A DNA stretch of 64,000 nt from Streptomyces sp. LUP30 (GCF_001746365.1 NZ_MJAJ01000051.1:1-64000), one strand, 5' to 3'. Positions 1-9,790 are shown, numbered from the stretch's first letter. Notes: generated by a model from the letters alone, not told the origin. Made by a program: numbers and translations.

Positions 1-2
1 TG

Positions 3-2114
3 CGCCGCGGCGAGGCCCCGCCGGCGCGCCGGGCGCGCGGCGGCCCGCCCGGTGACGCCGACGACTTCGAGCTGCTCGCCGCCGACCTGGCCCGCGCCCA
101 CGACGGGGCCGTCACCGCCGTCGTGCAGGCCGCACAGCTGTCCAGCCAGACGGGCAGCGAACAGAAGCTGGAGGTGTTCGTCAACCTCGCGCGGCGCCTG
201 CAGTCCCTGGTGCACCGCGAGATCTCGATCCTGGACGAGCTGGAGAACGAGATCGAGGACCCGGACCTGCTCAAGGGCCTCTTCCACGTCGACCATCTCG
301 CCACCCGCATCCGCCGCCACGCGGAGAACCTCGCCGTCCTCGGCGGCGCCGTCTCACGGCGGCAGTGGAGCAACCCGGTCTCCATGACCGAGGTGCTGCG
401 CTCCGCGATCGCCGAGGTCGAGCAGTACTCGCGGGTCAAGCTCGTGCCGCCCGTGGACGGCGAACTGCGCGGTCACGCCGTCGCCGACGTCATCCACCTG
501 CTCGCCGAACTGGTCGAGAACGCCACGGTGTTCTCCGCCCCGCACACCCAGGTGCTGCTGCGCGCCAACCTCGTCACCTCGGGACTCGCCGTCGAGGTCG
601 AGGACCGCGGCCTCGGCATGCCCGCCGAGGAGACGGGCCGGATGAACGCGCTGCTCGCCGACCCCGACCAGGTCAACGTCGGCCGCCTTCTCGCCGACGG
701 CCGGATCGGTCTGTTCGTCGTCTCCCAGCTGGCCCGTCGGCACGGCATCCGGGTCCGGCTGCAGAGCAACATCTACGGCGGCGTGCAAGCCGTCCTCGTC
801 GTCCCGCAGGCGCTGCTGGGCTCCGCGCCCGACCTCCCCGGGGCGGGGTCCCGAGGACCGGACAGCGACGGCGGCGGCCTGTCCCTCGTGCCCGGACCGA
901 GCCCGCTCGCCGTGGCCCCGGGCCGGCCCACCCTGCCGCCGGCCTCTCGCCCCCCGACGAACGGCACCGGGTCGCACGCCACGATCGAGGGCGGCCGCAC
1001 CACCGACCCCGCACGCCCGCACCTCCCGCAGCACACCGGCGCGGGCCACCACCCGGCGCCGGCGCACCGGCTCCCGGGCGACCTGCCCGCACCCGTCGGC
1101 CGGCAGGAGGCCGGTGACACCGACGGAGCGGGACTTCCCTCGGCAGCGGCGACCGGTGAGGGGGCGCCGGCGCACGCGCGGGACGGCAGCGACGGCGCGG
1201 GCCGCTCGTTCGGCGTCGCGCACGTGCCCCAGCTCCCGTCGCCCGGTCCGTCGGGCGGATCGCCGCGAGCCTGGGACGCGGCCGACGCCCACCCGTCGTC
1301 CTCCTCCCCTCCATCGGTCCCCTCGTCCCTCTCCTCGCGGACGCAGGGCGCCGCTGACCCGGTCCAGCACGGTTCGCAGCCGCCGGACGAGCAGCGTGCG
1401 AACGGCGGCCGACCGGCGCCGCTGCCCGTCCGCGGCGCGCGCGAGACACGGCCCAACCCGGCCGAGGCACCCCCCGGCATCCGGCACGGCGACCGCCCCG
1501 CCGTCGAGGAGCACGCGGGCCTCGCGCCCACCCCGCGCGTCGGTCCGGTGCGCGGAACCATGGGCAGGCCCCAACTGCCCCGCCGCCGGGCGCAGGAGCA
1601 CCTCGTGCCCCAGCTGCGCGGCGGCCCGGCCCCGCGCCAGGACACCGAACAGCCCGCGGGTCACGACCCCGGCCTGATGGCGGCGTTCCAGCGGGGCATC
1701 GGCCTGGCCGAGGCCCAGCAGAGCCTGGAGGCGGACGTAGTGGAACCGTCCCCGCATCCCGTGCCCGGCGAACCGCAGGCCCCCACGCGGCCGCCGTCCC
1801 CCTCGTTCCCGACCTCGGACCCGACCTCGGCCCCGGTGTCGCCCCCGTCCTCGTGGTCCCTGAACCCGGCGTCGTTCCCCCCGCCCGCCGCGTCGGCGCC
1901 CTCGAACCCGCCCGGCCCTTCGGGAGCGGTCCCGCTCCTGCCGCCCCTGTCGCCGTCCAGCGACGTCGGCCCGACGCACCGGAGCGGGATATCCGCTCCG
2001 CGTCCCGGGCACGCGGCCTCGCCGCCCGAGGCGTACGGCGCCCGCGACGGACGGGGCCGGCCCGGCCCCGACCGGACCACCGCCCGGCACGACGGGAGCG
2101 CACCGGCCGGATGA
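3..2114 (+). CDS. cvnA: Conservon sensor-kinase-like protein CvnA, 5' end outside window
   Basis: C-terminal part of a nitrate-sensor-like histidine kinase; the frame is open to the window edge, so the start, membrane segments and sensor domain lie upstream. The first ~280 residues hold a dimerisation-like helix followed by an HATPase_c fold, with an N-box (AELVENAT, ~residue 169) and a G-box (EDRGLGM, ~200). The remaining ~420 residues are a Pro/Gly/Ser/Ala-rich tail of low complexity, usual in Streptomyces CvnA proteins. In characterised conservons CvnA is a membrane sensor that works with CvnB, C and D in a G-protein-like complex. The stop overlaps a possible ATG of the next gene. The family is clear; the signal sensed is unknown. 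Confidence 0.93.
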   Translation, partial: RRGEAPPARRARGGPPGDADDFELLAADLARAHDGAVTAVVQAAQLSSQTGSEQKLEVFVNLARRLQSLVHREISILDELENEIEDPDLLKGLFHVDHLATRIRRHAENLAVLGGAVSRRQWSNPVSMTEVLRSAIAEVEQYSRVKLVPPVDGELRGHAVADVIHLLAELVENATVFSAPHTQVLLRANLVTSGLAVEVEDRGLGMPAEETGRMNALLADPDQVNVGRLLADGRIGLFVVSQLARRHGIRVRLQSNIYGGVQAVLVVPQALLGSAPDLPGAGSRGPDSDGGGLSLVPGPSPLAVAPGRPTLPPASRPPTNGTGSHATIEGGRTTDPARPHLPQHTGAGHHPAPAHRLPGDLPAPVGRQEAGDTDGAGLPSAAATGEGAPAHARDGSDGAGRSFGVAHVPQLPSPGPSGGSPRAWDAADAHPSSSSPPSVPSSLSSRTQGAADPVQHGSQPPDEQRANGGRPAPLPVRGARETRPNPAEAPPGIRHGDRPAVEEHAGLAPTPRVGPVRGTMGRPQLPRRRAQEHLVPQLRGGPAPRQDTEQPAGHDPGLMAAFQRGIGLAEAQQSLEADVVEPSPHPVPGEPQAPTRPPSPSFPTSDPTSAPVSPPSSWSLNPASFPPPAASAPSNPPGPSGAVPLLPPLSPSSDVGPTHRSGISAPRPGHAASPPEAYGARDGRGRPGPDRTTARHDGSAPAG

Positions 2115-2185
2115 CCACCGCGAGCATCAACACCCCCACCCCCAGCGCTCCCGCAGACCTTCGTACCCCAAGGAGTCGATCCACC

Positions 2186-2617
2186 ATGGCGAGCGATGCG
2201 CCGACCGGCCAGGTATCCGATCTCGACTGGCTGATGAGCGGCCTCGTGCAGCGCGTACCGCACACCACGAGCGCGGTGCTGCTCTCCTGCGACGGGCTCG
2301 TGAAGTCGGTCCACGGCCTGGACCCCGACAGCGCCGACCACATGGCCGCGCTGGCCTCCGGCCTGTACTCCCTCGGCCGCAGCGCCGGCGTCCGGTTCGG
2401 CGACGGCGGGGACGTACGGCAGGTCGTCGTCGAACTCGACTCGACGCTGCTGTTCGTCACCACCGCCGGATCCGGCACCTGCCTCGCGGTGCTCGCCGGG
2501 CGCGAGGCCGACGCGGCCGTGCTCGGCTACGAGATGTCGATGCTGGTCAAGAGCGTCCGGCCGTATCTGATGACCGCGCCCCGGCAGCACGCCGAACCCT
2601 CGGTGATGGGACCTTGA
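2186..2617 (+). CDS. cvnB: Conservon roadblock/LC7 protein CvnB
   Basis: A 143-residue roadblock/LC7-domain protein, second member of the conservon. Family members bind the CvnD GTPase and resemble MglB-type GTPase-activating proteins. Core motifs include SDLDWLMSGLV near the N-terminus and the hydrophobic strand LLFVTTAG. The ATG at 2186 is chosen because AAGGAG lies about 10 nt upstream; an in-frame ATG at 2111 overlapping the cvnA stop (ATGA) would add 25 low-complexity residues. The stop overlaps the TTG start of cvnC, so translation is probably coupled. Confidence 0.93.
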   Translation: MASDAPTGQVSDLDWLMSGLVQRVPHTTSAVLLSCDGLVKSVHGLDPDSADHMAALASGLYSLGRSAGVRFGDGGDVRQVVVELDSTLLFVTTAGSGTCLAVLAGREADAAVLGYEMSMLVKSVRPYLMTAPRQHAEPSVMGP

Positions 2618-2991
2618 GCGTGGCGGCGGCCGGCGACGGGCCCTGGCTCGACGACGCGGCCGGGCGGCTGGTGCGCCCGTTCACGGTCAGCAACGGCCGG
2701 ACCAGGCCCAGCGTCGCCCTGGATCTCATGTCGCAGGTGAGAGCCACGGGGGCGGCCCCCCTCGGGTATCTCGGGCCCGAGCACGCGCAGGCGCTCGTCC
2801 TGACCCGCGCGCCCGTGTCGGTCGCCGAGATCGCGGCCCATCTGAAGCTGCCGGCGGCGGTCACCAAGGTGCTGCTGTCCGACCTCCTCGACTGCGGGGC
2901 GCTGACCACCAAGCCCCCCGAGTTCCACCACACCCCCACCGACCGGGCCCTACTGGAGGCAGTGCTCGATGGACTACGACGACAGCTCTGA
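2614..2991 (+). CDS. cvnC: Conservon DUF742 protein CvnC
   Basis: A 125-residue DUF742 protein, third conservon gene. DUF742 proteins carry a winged-helix-like fold (here about residues 65-110, with APVSVAEIAAHLKLP and VLLSDLLDCGAL) and join the membrane-associated Cvn complex; direct DNA binding is not established. The TTG start overlaps the cvnB stop (TTGA) and the last 23 bases overlap cvnD. A GTG two codons downstream is an alternative start. Confidence 0.92.
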   Translation: MSVAAAGDGPWLDDAAGRLVRPFTVSNGRTRPSVALDLMSQVRATGAAPLGYLGPEHAQALVLTRAPVSVAEIAAHLKLPAAVTKVLLSDLLDCGALTTKPPEFHHTPTDRALLEAVLDGLRRQL

Positions 2992-3637
2992 CCGCGCCGC
3001 ATACGACAGGTACGGCGACAGCCGCGCCTATGGAGGACACGACGACACAGGCCCGGATCCCTTTCCCACCGCCCTGAAGATCCTGGTCGCGGGCGGGTTC
3101 GGGGTCGGCAAGACGACCTTCGTCGGCGCCGTGAGCGAGATCGCGCCGCTCAGCACGGAGGAGCTGCTCACCACCGTCAGCGCCGCCACCGACAACCTCG
3201 ACGGCATCGAGAACAAGGTCGAGACGACCGTCGCCATGGACTTCGGCCGCATCACGCTCGACCCCCGGCATGTGCTCTACCTGTTCGGAACCCCCGGCCA
3301 GGAGCGGTTCTGGTTCATGTGGGACGAGCTGTCCGAGGGCGCCCTCGGCGCGGTCATCCTCGCGGACACCCGCCGACTGGAGGAGTGCTTCGCCGCCGTC
3401 GACTTCTTCGAGGAGCGCGGACTCGCCTTCATCATCGCCGTCAACGAATTCGACGGATCCCACCGCTACGACCCCGAGGAGGTGCGCGCCGCCATCGACC
3501 TGGACCCGTCCGTCCCCGTCGTGCGCTGCGACGCGCGGATCTCCGCCTCCGGCGTCCAGACCCTGCTCACCCTCGTCAAGCACCTCATCGCCCATGCGCC
3601 GGCCGCACCCCAGCCGAGCCGCGGCGCCCACATGTGA
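2969..3637 (+). CDS. cvnD: Conservon small GTPase CvnD
   Basis: A 222-residue Ras/MglA-like GTPase, the nucleotide switch of the conservon. The P-loop GGFGVGKTT is at residues 42-50 and the G3-like motif is FGTPGQERF. The base-recognition loop reads NEFD instead of the canonical NKxD, as in many CvnD proteins. About 35 acidic, Tyr-rich residues precede the G domain. It overlaps cvnC by 23 bases, so the four genes form one transcription and translation unit. Confidence 0.94.
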   Translation: MDYDDSSDRAAYDRYGDSRAYGGHDDTGPDPFPTALKILVAGGFGVGKTTFVGAVSEIAPLSTEELLTTVSAATDNLDGIENKVETTVAMDFGRITLDPRHVLYLFGTPGQERFWFMWDELSEGALGAVILADTRRLEECFAAVDFFEERGLAFIIAVNEFDGSHRYDPEEVRAAIDLDPSVPVVRCDARISASGVQTLLTLVKHLIAHAPAAPQPSRGAHM

Positions 3638-3699
3638 CGCCCGCATCCCACGCCCCCGGAGCCGCAAATGACGTACGTCCACAGTGACGGAGCCCGGCC

Positions 3700-4269
3700 A
3701 TGAGCTACGACCCGCCGCGTCCGGCCGGTCGTCTGCTGCTCACGCCGGAGGACAAGGAGGCTCCCGCCCGGGCGCGCAGGCTGCGCCGACTCGGCCTCGG
3801 GGAATGGCCGGAGGCCGCCCTGGACGCCTTCGCGGACCGTCTCGCCGAGGTGGCCGCGGCGCCCTACGCCATGGTCAACTTCCTCGACGAGGAACGGCAG
3901 TTCTTCGCCGGGCTGCACACCCCGCAGGGCGGTCGGGCCGCCCGGGGCGGCAAACCCGAGATGGGCCGCCGGCTGCCCCGCGAGTACGGCTACTGTCCGC
4001 ACGTCGTGGTGCGGCGCAAGGCGTTGGTCCTGGAGGACGTGGCCGACTACCCGCGCTTCGCGGGCAACCCGGTCGTCGACGAGTACGGCATCCGCAGCTA
4101 CCTCGGCGCCCCGCTCATCGACTCGACCGGTATGGCGCTGGGCACGGTGTGCGTCGCCGATCTCACGCCCCGGCCCTGGGGCAGGGCGGGCCTGGAGACC
4201 ATCAAGGCGACGGCCGCCGATCTCGCGGGACAGCTGCAGCGCCGGGAGCGCGAGAGGGCGGCGCCGTGA
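3700..4269 (+). CDS. GAF-domain protein next to the conservon
   Basis: A 189-residue protein made mostly of one GAF domain (about residues 35-180), with the family-typical stretches PYAMVNFLDEERQFFAG and GIRSYLGAPLIDSTGMALGTVCVAD. GAF domains bind small ligands, nucleotides or haem; no output domain is attached. It starts 62 bases after cvnD on the same strand and probably belongs to the same operon, perhaps as a soluble sensor feeding the conservon. The ligand is unknown. Confidence 0.85.
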   Translation: MSYDPPRPAGRLLLTPEDKEAPARARRLRRLGLGEWPEAALDAFADRLAEVAAAPYAMVNFLDEERQFFAGLHTPQGGRAARGGKPEMGRRLPREYGYCPHVVVRRKALVLEDVADYPRFAGNPVVDEYGIRSYLGAPLIDSTGMALGTVCVADLTPRPWGRAGLETIKATAADLAGQLQRRERERAAP

Positions 4270-4315
4270 GCGCGCGGGGGCGCGCCCGGACCGCGAGCGG
4301 GCGGACCGGGAGGCG

Positions 4316-4921
4316 TCAGAGGGCCTGCCACATGTTGTCGAAGCCCGCGTCCTCGATGGACCGTCGTTGCCGTACGGCCTGCAGTTCGGCCAGCGCGTCG
4401 CCGGTCGACGCCAGCACCGTCACGACCGCCTCGTCCAGCGGCCCGGGGAACCCCTCGGACGGCTCCTCGCGCAGACTGAGGGCCGTGGCCAGCGTGGCGA
4501 GGACCGGCTCGTCCGACGCCCAGCGTGCGGTGGCGCGGCGATGCGCGGGCGAGTCGACGGGTGTCATCGGCGCGGACCGGGCGACGAGCAGCCGGGCGCG
4601 CGGCCGGGCGACCAGTCCGTCCGCCGCCAGCCGGGCGGCGTAGGCGGCCGCCAGCTCGCGGCCCCGGCGCCACAGCCAGTCCTCGACCGACTCGTACGGC
4701 TCCGTGCGCACGAACGAGGACTCGGCCTCGGCCAGAAGGGGGTCCTGCGGCCTTGTCGGCGGCCGGGGCACGATGAGGTCGCCGTCCAGGACGAACGCCC
4801 CCGCCCTGACCAGATCGACCGCCTCCGCGCCCGCGAGGGCGAGCGACAGATCCCCCTGCCCGACATCGCGCAGGGGCGGCACGTCCAACGCGACGATCAT
4901 CAGATCCCGTGCTGTCGTCAT
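4316..4921 (-). CDS. GPP34 family phosphoprotein
   Basis: A 201-residue protein of the GPP34/Vps74 superfamily, with the typical start LMIVALDVPPLRDV and a helical body of alternating acidic and Arg-rich segments (VEDWLWRRGRELAAAY). Eukaryotic members bind phosphoinositides at the Golgi; the many Streptomyces paralogues have no established role. ATG at 4921 is preceded by GGGGAG. It converges with the GAF gene with a 46-base gap and is divergent from tdh. The 292 bases between it and tdh hold the tdh leader and promoter; I see no recognisable riboswitch there. Confidence 0.82.
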   Translation of the reverse strand: MTTARDLMIVALDVPPLRDVGQGDLSLALAGAEAVDLVRAGAFVLDGDLIVPRPPTRPQDPLLAEAESSFVRTEPYESVEDWLWRRGRELAAAYAARLAADGLVARPRARLLVARSAPMTPVDSPAHRRATARWASDEPVLATLATALSLREEPSEGFPGPLDEAVVTVLASTGDALAELQAVRQRRSIEDAGFDNMWQAL

Positions 4922-5213
4922 CGGGGCTCCCCATCGGTCGGTCGCAGCGAGGCCGCTCGGGTGGACCGGCCGGTCAGCCGGTCGGCCCGGTGCGGGTTGC
5001 GGTCCAGGGTGGCACGCCCCAGCGTGGTGTGCGAGAAGCCCGCCCCGGTGGTGAACCACTCGTGTGAAGCAGAGCTGTGGCGGTGCTTAAGAAAAGCTCG
5101 ATGGACCCGGCCGGGTCGAGTGCGGCAGATTGCTCGGCGAATCCACACGTCTTCCCGGATGCGGGGCGCTTCGGCCTGCTCGCGCCCGGGCCCTCACCAC
5201 AGGAGCCGTTGCG

Positions 5214-6242
5214 TTGAAGGCGCTCGTCAAGGAGAAGGCGGAACCCGGGCTGTGGCTCGCGGACGTCCCGGAGCCCGCCGTCGGCCCCGGCGATGTGCTG
5301 ATCAAGGTGCTCCGGACCGGCATCTGCGGCACCGACCTGCACATCCGTTCCTGGGACGGCTGGGCGCGGCAGACGATCAGCACGCCCCTGGTGCTCGGGC
5401 ACGAGTTCGTCGGCGAGGTCGTCGACACCGGCCGGGACGTGCCCGACATCGCCGTGGGGGACCGGGTCAGCGGCGAGGGACACCTCGTGTGCGGGAAGTG
5501 CCGCAACTGTCTCGCCGGGCGGCGCCATCTGTGCCGGGCCACCGTCGGCCTCGGCGTCGGCCGCGACGGCGCCTTCGCGGAGTACGTCGCCCTGCCCGCG
5601 TCCAACGTGTGGGTGCACCGGGTCCCGGTGGACCTCGACGTCGCGGCGATCTTCGATCCGTTCGGCAACGCCGTGCACACCGCCCTGTCCTTCCCGCTCG
5701 TCGGCGAGGACGTCCTGATCACCGGCGCCGGTCCGATCGGGCTGATGGCCGCCGCCGTGGCCCGGCACGCCGGGGCCCGCAACGTCATGGTCACCGACGT
5801 CAGCGAGGAGCGGCTGGAGCTGGCCCGCAAGATCGGCGCCAGTCTCGCGCTGAACGTGTCGCAGGCGTCCATCGGCGACGGTCAGCGGGAACTGGGACTG
5901 CGCGAGGGTTTCGACATCGGCCTGGAGATGTCCGGCAGGCCGGAGGCGATGCGCGACATGATCGCCAACATGACGCACGGCGGCCGGATCGCCATGCTGG
6001 GGCTGCCCGCCGAGGAGTTCCCCGTCGACTGGTCCCGGATCGTCACCTCCATGATCACGATCAAGGGCATCTACGGCCGGGAGATGTTCGAGACCTGGTA
6101 CGCGATGTCGGTGCTGCTGGAGGGCGGTCTCGACCTCGCGCCCGTGATCACCGGCCGGTACGGCTACCGCGACTTCGAGGCGGCCTTCGCCGACGCGGCG
6201 AGCGGCCGCGGCGGCAAGGTCATCCTCGACTGGACCGCGTAA
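5214..6242 (+). CDS. tdh: L-threonine 3-dehydrogenase
   Basis: A zinc-dependent medium-chain dehydrogenase of 342 residues, the usual Tdh length. It oxidises L-threonine to 2-amino-3-ketobutyrate with NAD+. C38 (GICGTDLH) and GHEFVGE form the catalytic zinc site. The structural-zinc lobe is rich in Cys ([15 protein letters not shown]), and GAGPIG marks the Rossmann fold. The TTG start at 5214 is chosen because AGGAG lies 8 nt upstream and the protein then begins [12 protein letters not shown] like its homologues. kbl follows 46 bases later and supplies the next step, so the pair converts threonine to glycine plus acetyl-CoA. Confidence 0.95.
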   Translation: MKALVKEKAEPGLWLADVPEPAVGPGDVLIKVLRTGICGTDLHIRSWDGWARQTISTPLVLGHEFVGEVVDTGRDVPDIAVGDRVSGEGHLVCGKCRNCLAGRRHLCRATVGLGVGRDGAFAEYVALPASNVWVHRVPVDLDVAAIFDPFGNAVHTALSFPLVGEDVLITGAGPIGLMAAAVARHAGARNVMVTDVSEERLELARKIGASLALNVSQASIGDGQRELGLREGFDIGLEMSGRPEAMRDMIANMTHGGRIAMLGLPAEEFPVDWSRIVTSMITIKGIYGREMFETWYAMSVLLEGGLDLAPVITGRYGYRDFEAAFADAASGRGGKVILDWTA

Positions 6243-6288
6243 GACACGTCGGTTTCTCGCGTTTCCCGCATTTCTTAGGAGCCTCCTG

Positions 6289-7500
6289 ATGTTCGACTCC
6301 GTGCGCGACGATCTGCGCGCCACCCTCGACGAGATCCGCGCCGCCGGTCTGCACAAGCCCGAGCGCGTCATCGGCAGCCCGCAGTCGGCCACCGTCGCCG
6401 TCACCGCCGGCGGCCGGCCGGGCGAGGTCCTCAACTTCTGCGCCAACAACTACCTCGGCCTCGCCGACCACCCCGAGGTGATCGCCGCGGCCCACGAGGC
6501 CCTGGACCGCTGGGGCTACGGCATGGCGTCGGTGCGCTTCATCTGCGGGACGCAGGAGGTGCACAAGGAGCTGGAGGCGCGGCTGTCGGCCTTCCTCGGC
6601 CAGGAGGACACGATCCTGTACTCCTCCTGCTTCGACGCCAACGGAGGGGTCTTCGAGACGCTCCTCGGCCCCGAGGACGCGGTCATCTCCGACGCGCTCA
6701 ACCACGCCTCCATCATCGACGGAATCCGTCTGTCCAAGGCCCGCCGCTTCCGCTACGCCAACCGCGATCTGGCCGACCTGGAACGGCAGTTGAAGGACGC
6801 GTCCGACGCCCGTCGTCGGCTGGTCGTCACCGACGGCGTGTTCTCCATGGACGGTTACGTGGCGCCCCTCGCCGAGATCTGCGACCTCGCCGAGCGCTAC
6901 GACGCGATGGTCATGGTCGACGACTCGCACGCGGTCGGCTTCGTCGGTCCCGGCGGCCGGGGCACACCCGAACTGCACGGCGTGATGGACCGCGTCGACA
7001 TCATCACCGGCACCCTGGGCAAGGCGCTCGGCGGCGCGTCCGGCGGCTATGTCGCCGCACGCGCGGAGATCGTCGCCCTGCTGCGCCAGCGCTCGCGCCC
7101 GTACCTGTTCTCCAACACCCTCGCCCCGGTCATCGCGGCCGCCTCGCTCAAGGTCCTCGACCTGCTGGAGTCGGCCGACGACCTGCGCGTGCACCTCGCC
7201 GAGAACACCGCCCTGTTCCGCCGCCGGATGACGGACGAGGGCTTCGACGTCCTGCCCGGCGACCACGCCATCGCCCCCGTGATGATCGGCGACGCGGCGA
7301 AGGCGGGCCGGATGGCCGAGCTGCTGCTGGAACGCGGGGTGTACGTGATCGGCTTCTCGTACCCGGTGGTGCCGCAGGGACAGGCCCGCATCCGGGTCCA
7401 GCTGTCCGCCGCGCACTCCACGGACGACGTGAACCGGGCCGTGGACGCGTTCGTCGCGGCGCGGGCCGAACTGGGGGAGGCGGGGCCCGCGGCGGTCTGA
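6289..7500 (+). CDS. kbl: 2-amino-3-ketobutyrate CoA ligase (glycine C-acetyltransferase)
   Basis: A 403-residue PLP enzyme of the alpha-oxoamine synthase family. It cleaves 2-amino-3-ketobutyrate with CoA to glycine and acetyl-CoA. The PLP lysine is K245 in [10 protein letters not shown], the cofactor Asp/His motif is [11 protein letters not shown], and the N-terminus ([12 protein letters not shown]) is diagnostic. An RBS (TTAGGAG) precedes the ATG. It is cotranscribed with tdh. Confidence 0.96.
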   Translation: MFDSVRDDLRATLDEIRAAGLHKPERVIGSPQSATVAVTAGGRPGEVLNFCANNYLGLADHPEVIAAAHEALDRWGYGMASVRFICGTQEVHKELEARLSAFLGQEDTILYSSCFDANGGVFETLLGPEDAVISDALNHASIIDGIRLSKARRFRYANRDLADLERQLKDASDARRRLVVTDGVFSMDGYVAPLAEICDLAERYDAMVMVDDSHAVGFVGPGGRGTPELHGVMDRVDIITGTLGKALGGASGGYVAARAEIVALLRQRSRPYLFSNTLAPVIAAASLKVLDLLESADDLRVHLAENTALFRRRMTDEGFDVLPGDHAIAPVMIGDAAKAGRMAELLLERGVYVIGFSYPVVPQGQARIRVQLSAAHSTDDVNRAVDAFVAARAELGEAGPAAV

Positions 7501-7534
7501 AGCGCCGACGGTCCGAACGGCCCGGACATATTGC

Positions 7535-7547
7535 GATAATCGGTCCC
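7535..7547 (+). promoter_or_regulatory. Candidate -10 of a leaderless lysR promoter
   Basis: GATAAT at 7535-7540 ends 7 bases before the ATG at 7548 and there is no Shine-Dalgarno sequence, so transcription probably begins at or next to the start codon. The -10 lies in a near-palindrome (ATATTGCGATAAT) that could be a LysR autoregulatory site. Confidence 0.5.
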
Positions 7548-8450
7548 ATGATCGAAGCGCGGCGGCTCCACATCCTCCGTGCGGTGGCCGACCACCGCAC
7601 CGTGACGGCGGCTGCCGCCGCGCTGTACCTCACCCCGTCCGCGGTCTCCCAGCAGCTGACGGCGCTGGAGCAGGAGACCGGCCACCGGCTCGTCGAGCGC
7701 GGCGCCAAGGGCGTACGGCTCACTCCGGCCGGCGAGATCCTGCTCGCGCACACGCACGCCGTCCTCGCCCAGCTGGAGCGGGCCGAGGCCGAGCTGGCCG
7801 CCTACAGCTCCGGCGCGGCCGGCACGGTCACGGTGGCCGCCTTCGCGACCGGGATCGCGCTGGTCGTGGCCCCCGCGGTGGCCCGGCTCGCCCGCACCGC
7901 CCCGGGGATAAGGATCCGCGTCCAGGACGCCGAGGGCGACGCCAGCCTGCCGATGGTGCTCGACCGCCAGGTCGACGTCGCCGTGGCGGTCGAGTACCGC
8001 GGCGCCCCGGCCGCCGACGACCCGCGCCTCGTGCACGTGCCGCTCTACGCCGAGCCCTTCGACGCGGTGGTGCCCGTCACGCACCGCCTCGCCGACGCTC
8101 CCGAGGTCCCCCTCGCCGAGCTGGCCAAGGACTGCTGGATCGGCCCCTACCCCGGCAACCCCTGCCATGACGTGGTCGTCCTGGCCTGCGAGAGCGCCGG
8201 TTTCCAGCCCCGGCTGGAGCACTCCTCGGACGACTTCCGCGCGGTCGTCGCCCTGGCCTCCGCGGACGCGGGCGTGGCGCTCGTCCCGCGTTCGGCGCTG
8301 CGCGGCATGGACCTCACGGGCGTGGTGGTACGCCCGGTCGACGGTGTGGCGCCCACCCGGCGGGTCTTCGCCGCCGTGCGCCGGGGCTCCGAGGAGCATC
8401 CGCTGATCCGGCCGGTGCTCCGGTCGCTGCGCGAGGCGGCCCGGGTGTGA
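7548..8450 (+). CDS. LysR family transcriptional regulator
   Basis: A 300-residue LysR-type regulator. The N-terminal winged helix-turn-helix (residues 1-60) contains VTAAAAALYLTPSAVSQQL, followed by a linker helix and a type-2 periplasmic-binding-like effector domain. It lies 47 bases after kbl on the same strand but appears to have its own leaderless promoter. Position suggests control of tdh-kbl, though LysR proteins more often regulate divergent genes, so this is inference. Confidence 0.9.
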   Translation: MIEARRLHILRAVADHRTVTAAAAALYLTPSAVSQQLTALEQETGHRLVERGAKGVRLTPAGEILLAHTHAVLAQLERAEAELAAYSSGAAGTVTVAAFATGIALVVAPAVARLARTAPGIRIRVQDAEGDASLPMVLDRQVDVAVAVEYRGAPAADDPRLVHVPLYAEPFDAVVPVTHRLADAPEVPLAELAKDCWIGPYPGNPCHDVVVLACESAGFQPRLEHSSDDFRAVVALASADAGVALVPRSALRGMDLTGVVVRPVDGVAPTRRVFAAVRRGSEEHPLIRPVLRSLREAARV

Positions 8451-8457
8451 GGCTTCC

Positions 8458-8745
8458 ACAACCCCGGACGACGTCGACGCGCGGCCGGCCGCCGGTCCGG
8501 CCGCCCGCCTGACCGATCTGCGGGGCCGAACGCGGCCGGTCGCTGGGGGAGTTGGCGCCGCGCGCAGGGATCAGCCGACCCACCCTGTCCCGCGCCGAGC
8601 GGGCGCAGACCAGTCCCACGGGCCCGCTCCTCAACCGCTTGTGCGACGCCGACGGGCGGACCATGTCCCGGCTGCTCGGCGAGGTGAGACGGCCCCGCGC
8701 CGCTGGTGCGCGCCGACGAGCAGCCCGTGCGGCCGGGAGGGTCGA
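8458..8745 (+). pseudogene. Decayed XRE/cupin-type regulator fragment
   Basis: Two frames together give an XRE helix-turn-helix. Frame 1 from 8458 reads a linker ending in RLTDLRG. After a frameshift near 8530, frame 2 continues LGELAPRAGISRPTLSRAER and then SPTGPLLNRLCDADGRTMSR up to ~8690, where a cupin domain should begin. A further short piece (VRADEQPV) in another frame fits the start of that cupin. No start codon is present in frame 1. The assignment rests on recalled XRE/cupin regulators, not on alignment. Confidence 0.6.
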
Positions 8746-8749
8746 CACG

Positions 8750-9193
8750 GTACGCGGAGGAGCCCCGGTCGGCTTCCTCGCGTCCCTCGACCGGGCCGGG
8801 GCCGTCGCCCGGTGGCGCGGCCGGGCCGCGGAGGCGGCTGCGGGACGGCCCGCCGTCCGGGCGGCCCGGGACGGCACCGGGGCGTGGGAAGCGTCGGCCT
8901 GGCCTTCCCCGACAAGCCCGACAGCCGCCATCGCGCCGAACTCGTCCAGCTGATGGTCCACCGGGACGCCCGCGGGCGGGGTCCCCGCCGCGCCCTGCCC
9001 ACCACGGCCCAGCGGGCGGCCGCAGCCGTGGGCGTCACCCTGCCGCCCTGGGCACCGTGACCGACAGCCCGGCCGAACACCACTACCGCACCGCCGGACG
9101 GACCGGGCAGGCGTGATCCGCGGCTACGCGGCCGGCCCGGCCGGGACGCTCCGCCCCACCACCCTGTACCACCGGCACGTCGCCGCCGAGTGA
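8750..9193 (+). pseudogene. Decayed GNAT acetyltransferase
   Basis: A GNAT-like sequence spread over at least three frames. Frame 2 gives VGFLASLDRAGAVARWRGRA (~8768-8880). Frame 1 gives VGSVGLAFPDKPDSRHRAEL and LMVHRDARGRG, the acetyl-CoA loop (~8883-9040). Then TVTDSPAEHHYRTAG (~9057-9100) and, in another frame, GVIRGYAAGPAGTLRPTT ending TLYHRHVAAE and a TGA at 9191. The parts are in the right order for one GNAT protein, so several frameshifts have inactivated it. It directly follows the regulator remnant, its likely former partner. Confidence 0.68.
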
Positions 9194-9223
9194 CTGTCAG
9201 TGGCAGCCGCTACCGTGCGAAGC

Positions 9224-9583
9224 ATGCCGGACGCCGAAGACGTACGCCGTATCGCCCTGTCCCTGCCGGACACCACGGAGAAGACCGCCTGGAGCATGCC
9301 CACCTTCCGGGTGGCGGGGAAGATGTTCGCCACGCTGCCCGAGGAAGAGACCTCCCTGGCCGTGCGCTGCCCCAAGGAGGAACGCGACGAACTGGCGCTC
9401 GCCGAGCCCGGCAAGTTCTGGATCGCCGACCACGAGGCGCAGTTCGCCTGGGTGCGGGCCCGGCTGTCGGCCCTGGAGGACGAGGAGGAACTGCGCGACA
9501 TCCTCGCCGACTCCTGGCGGCAGGCGGCCCCGCCGCATCTGCTGGAGGCGCATCCGGAACTGGGCCGGCCCCCCGGAGAGTGA
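9224..9583 (+). CDS. MmcQ/YjbR family protein
   Basis: A 119-residue MmcQ/YjbR (CyaY-like fold) protein. Characteristic features are DVRRIALSLPDTTEKTAWSMP near the start, the strand MFATLPEE, and KFWIADHEAQFAWVRARL. The family is called DNA-binding by homology, but its cellular role is unclear. The ATG at 9224 is favoured because TACCGT lies 7 bases upstream like the -10 of a leaderless transcript; an in-frame GTG at 9200 is possible. Confidence 0.83.
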   Translation: MPDAEDVRRIALSLPDTTEKTAWSMPTFRVAGKMFATLPEEETSLAVRCPKEERDELALAEPGKFWIADHEAQFAWVRARLSALEDEEELRDILADSWRQAAPPHLLEAHPELGRPPGE

Positions 9584-9694
9584 CGGCGTCCCGGCACCCG
9601 GCGGCGGGGAGAAACGGGTGCGCGACCATCGACCCGAGTGCGGTATTGTTTCCATGCGCGCTCGGCCAGGGGAAACCCCAGGTCAGACGGGCAA

Positions 9695-9784
<90 letters not shown>

Positions 9785-9790
9785 TTCAGG

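Noticed and set aside
4922-5213. Possible glycine or threonine riboswitch before tdh
   Set aside because: I found no conserved glycine-aptamer elements or a convincing terminator/antiterminator pair.
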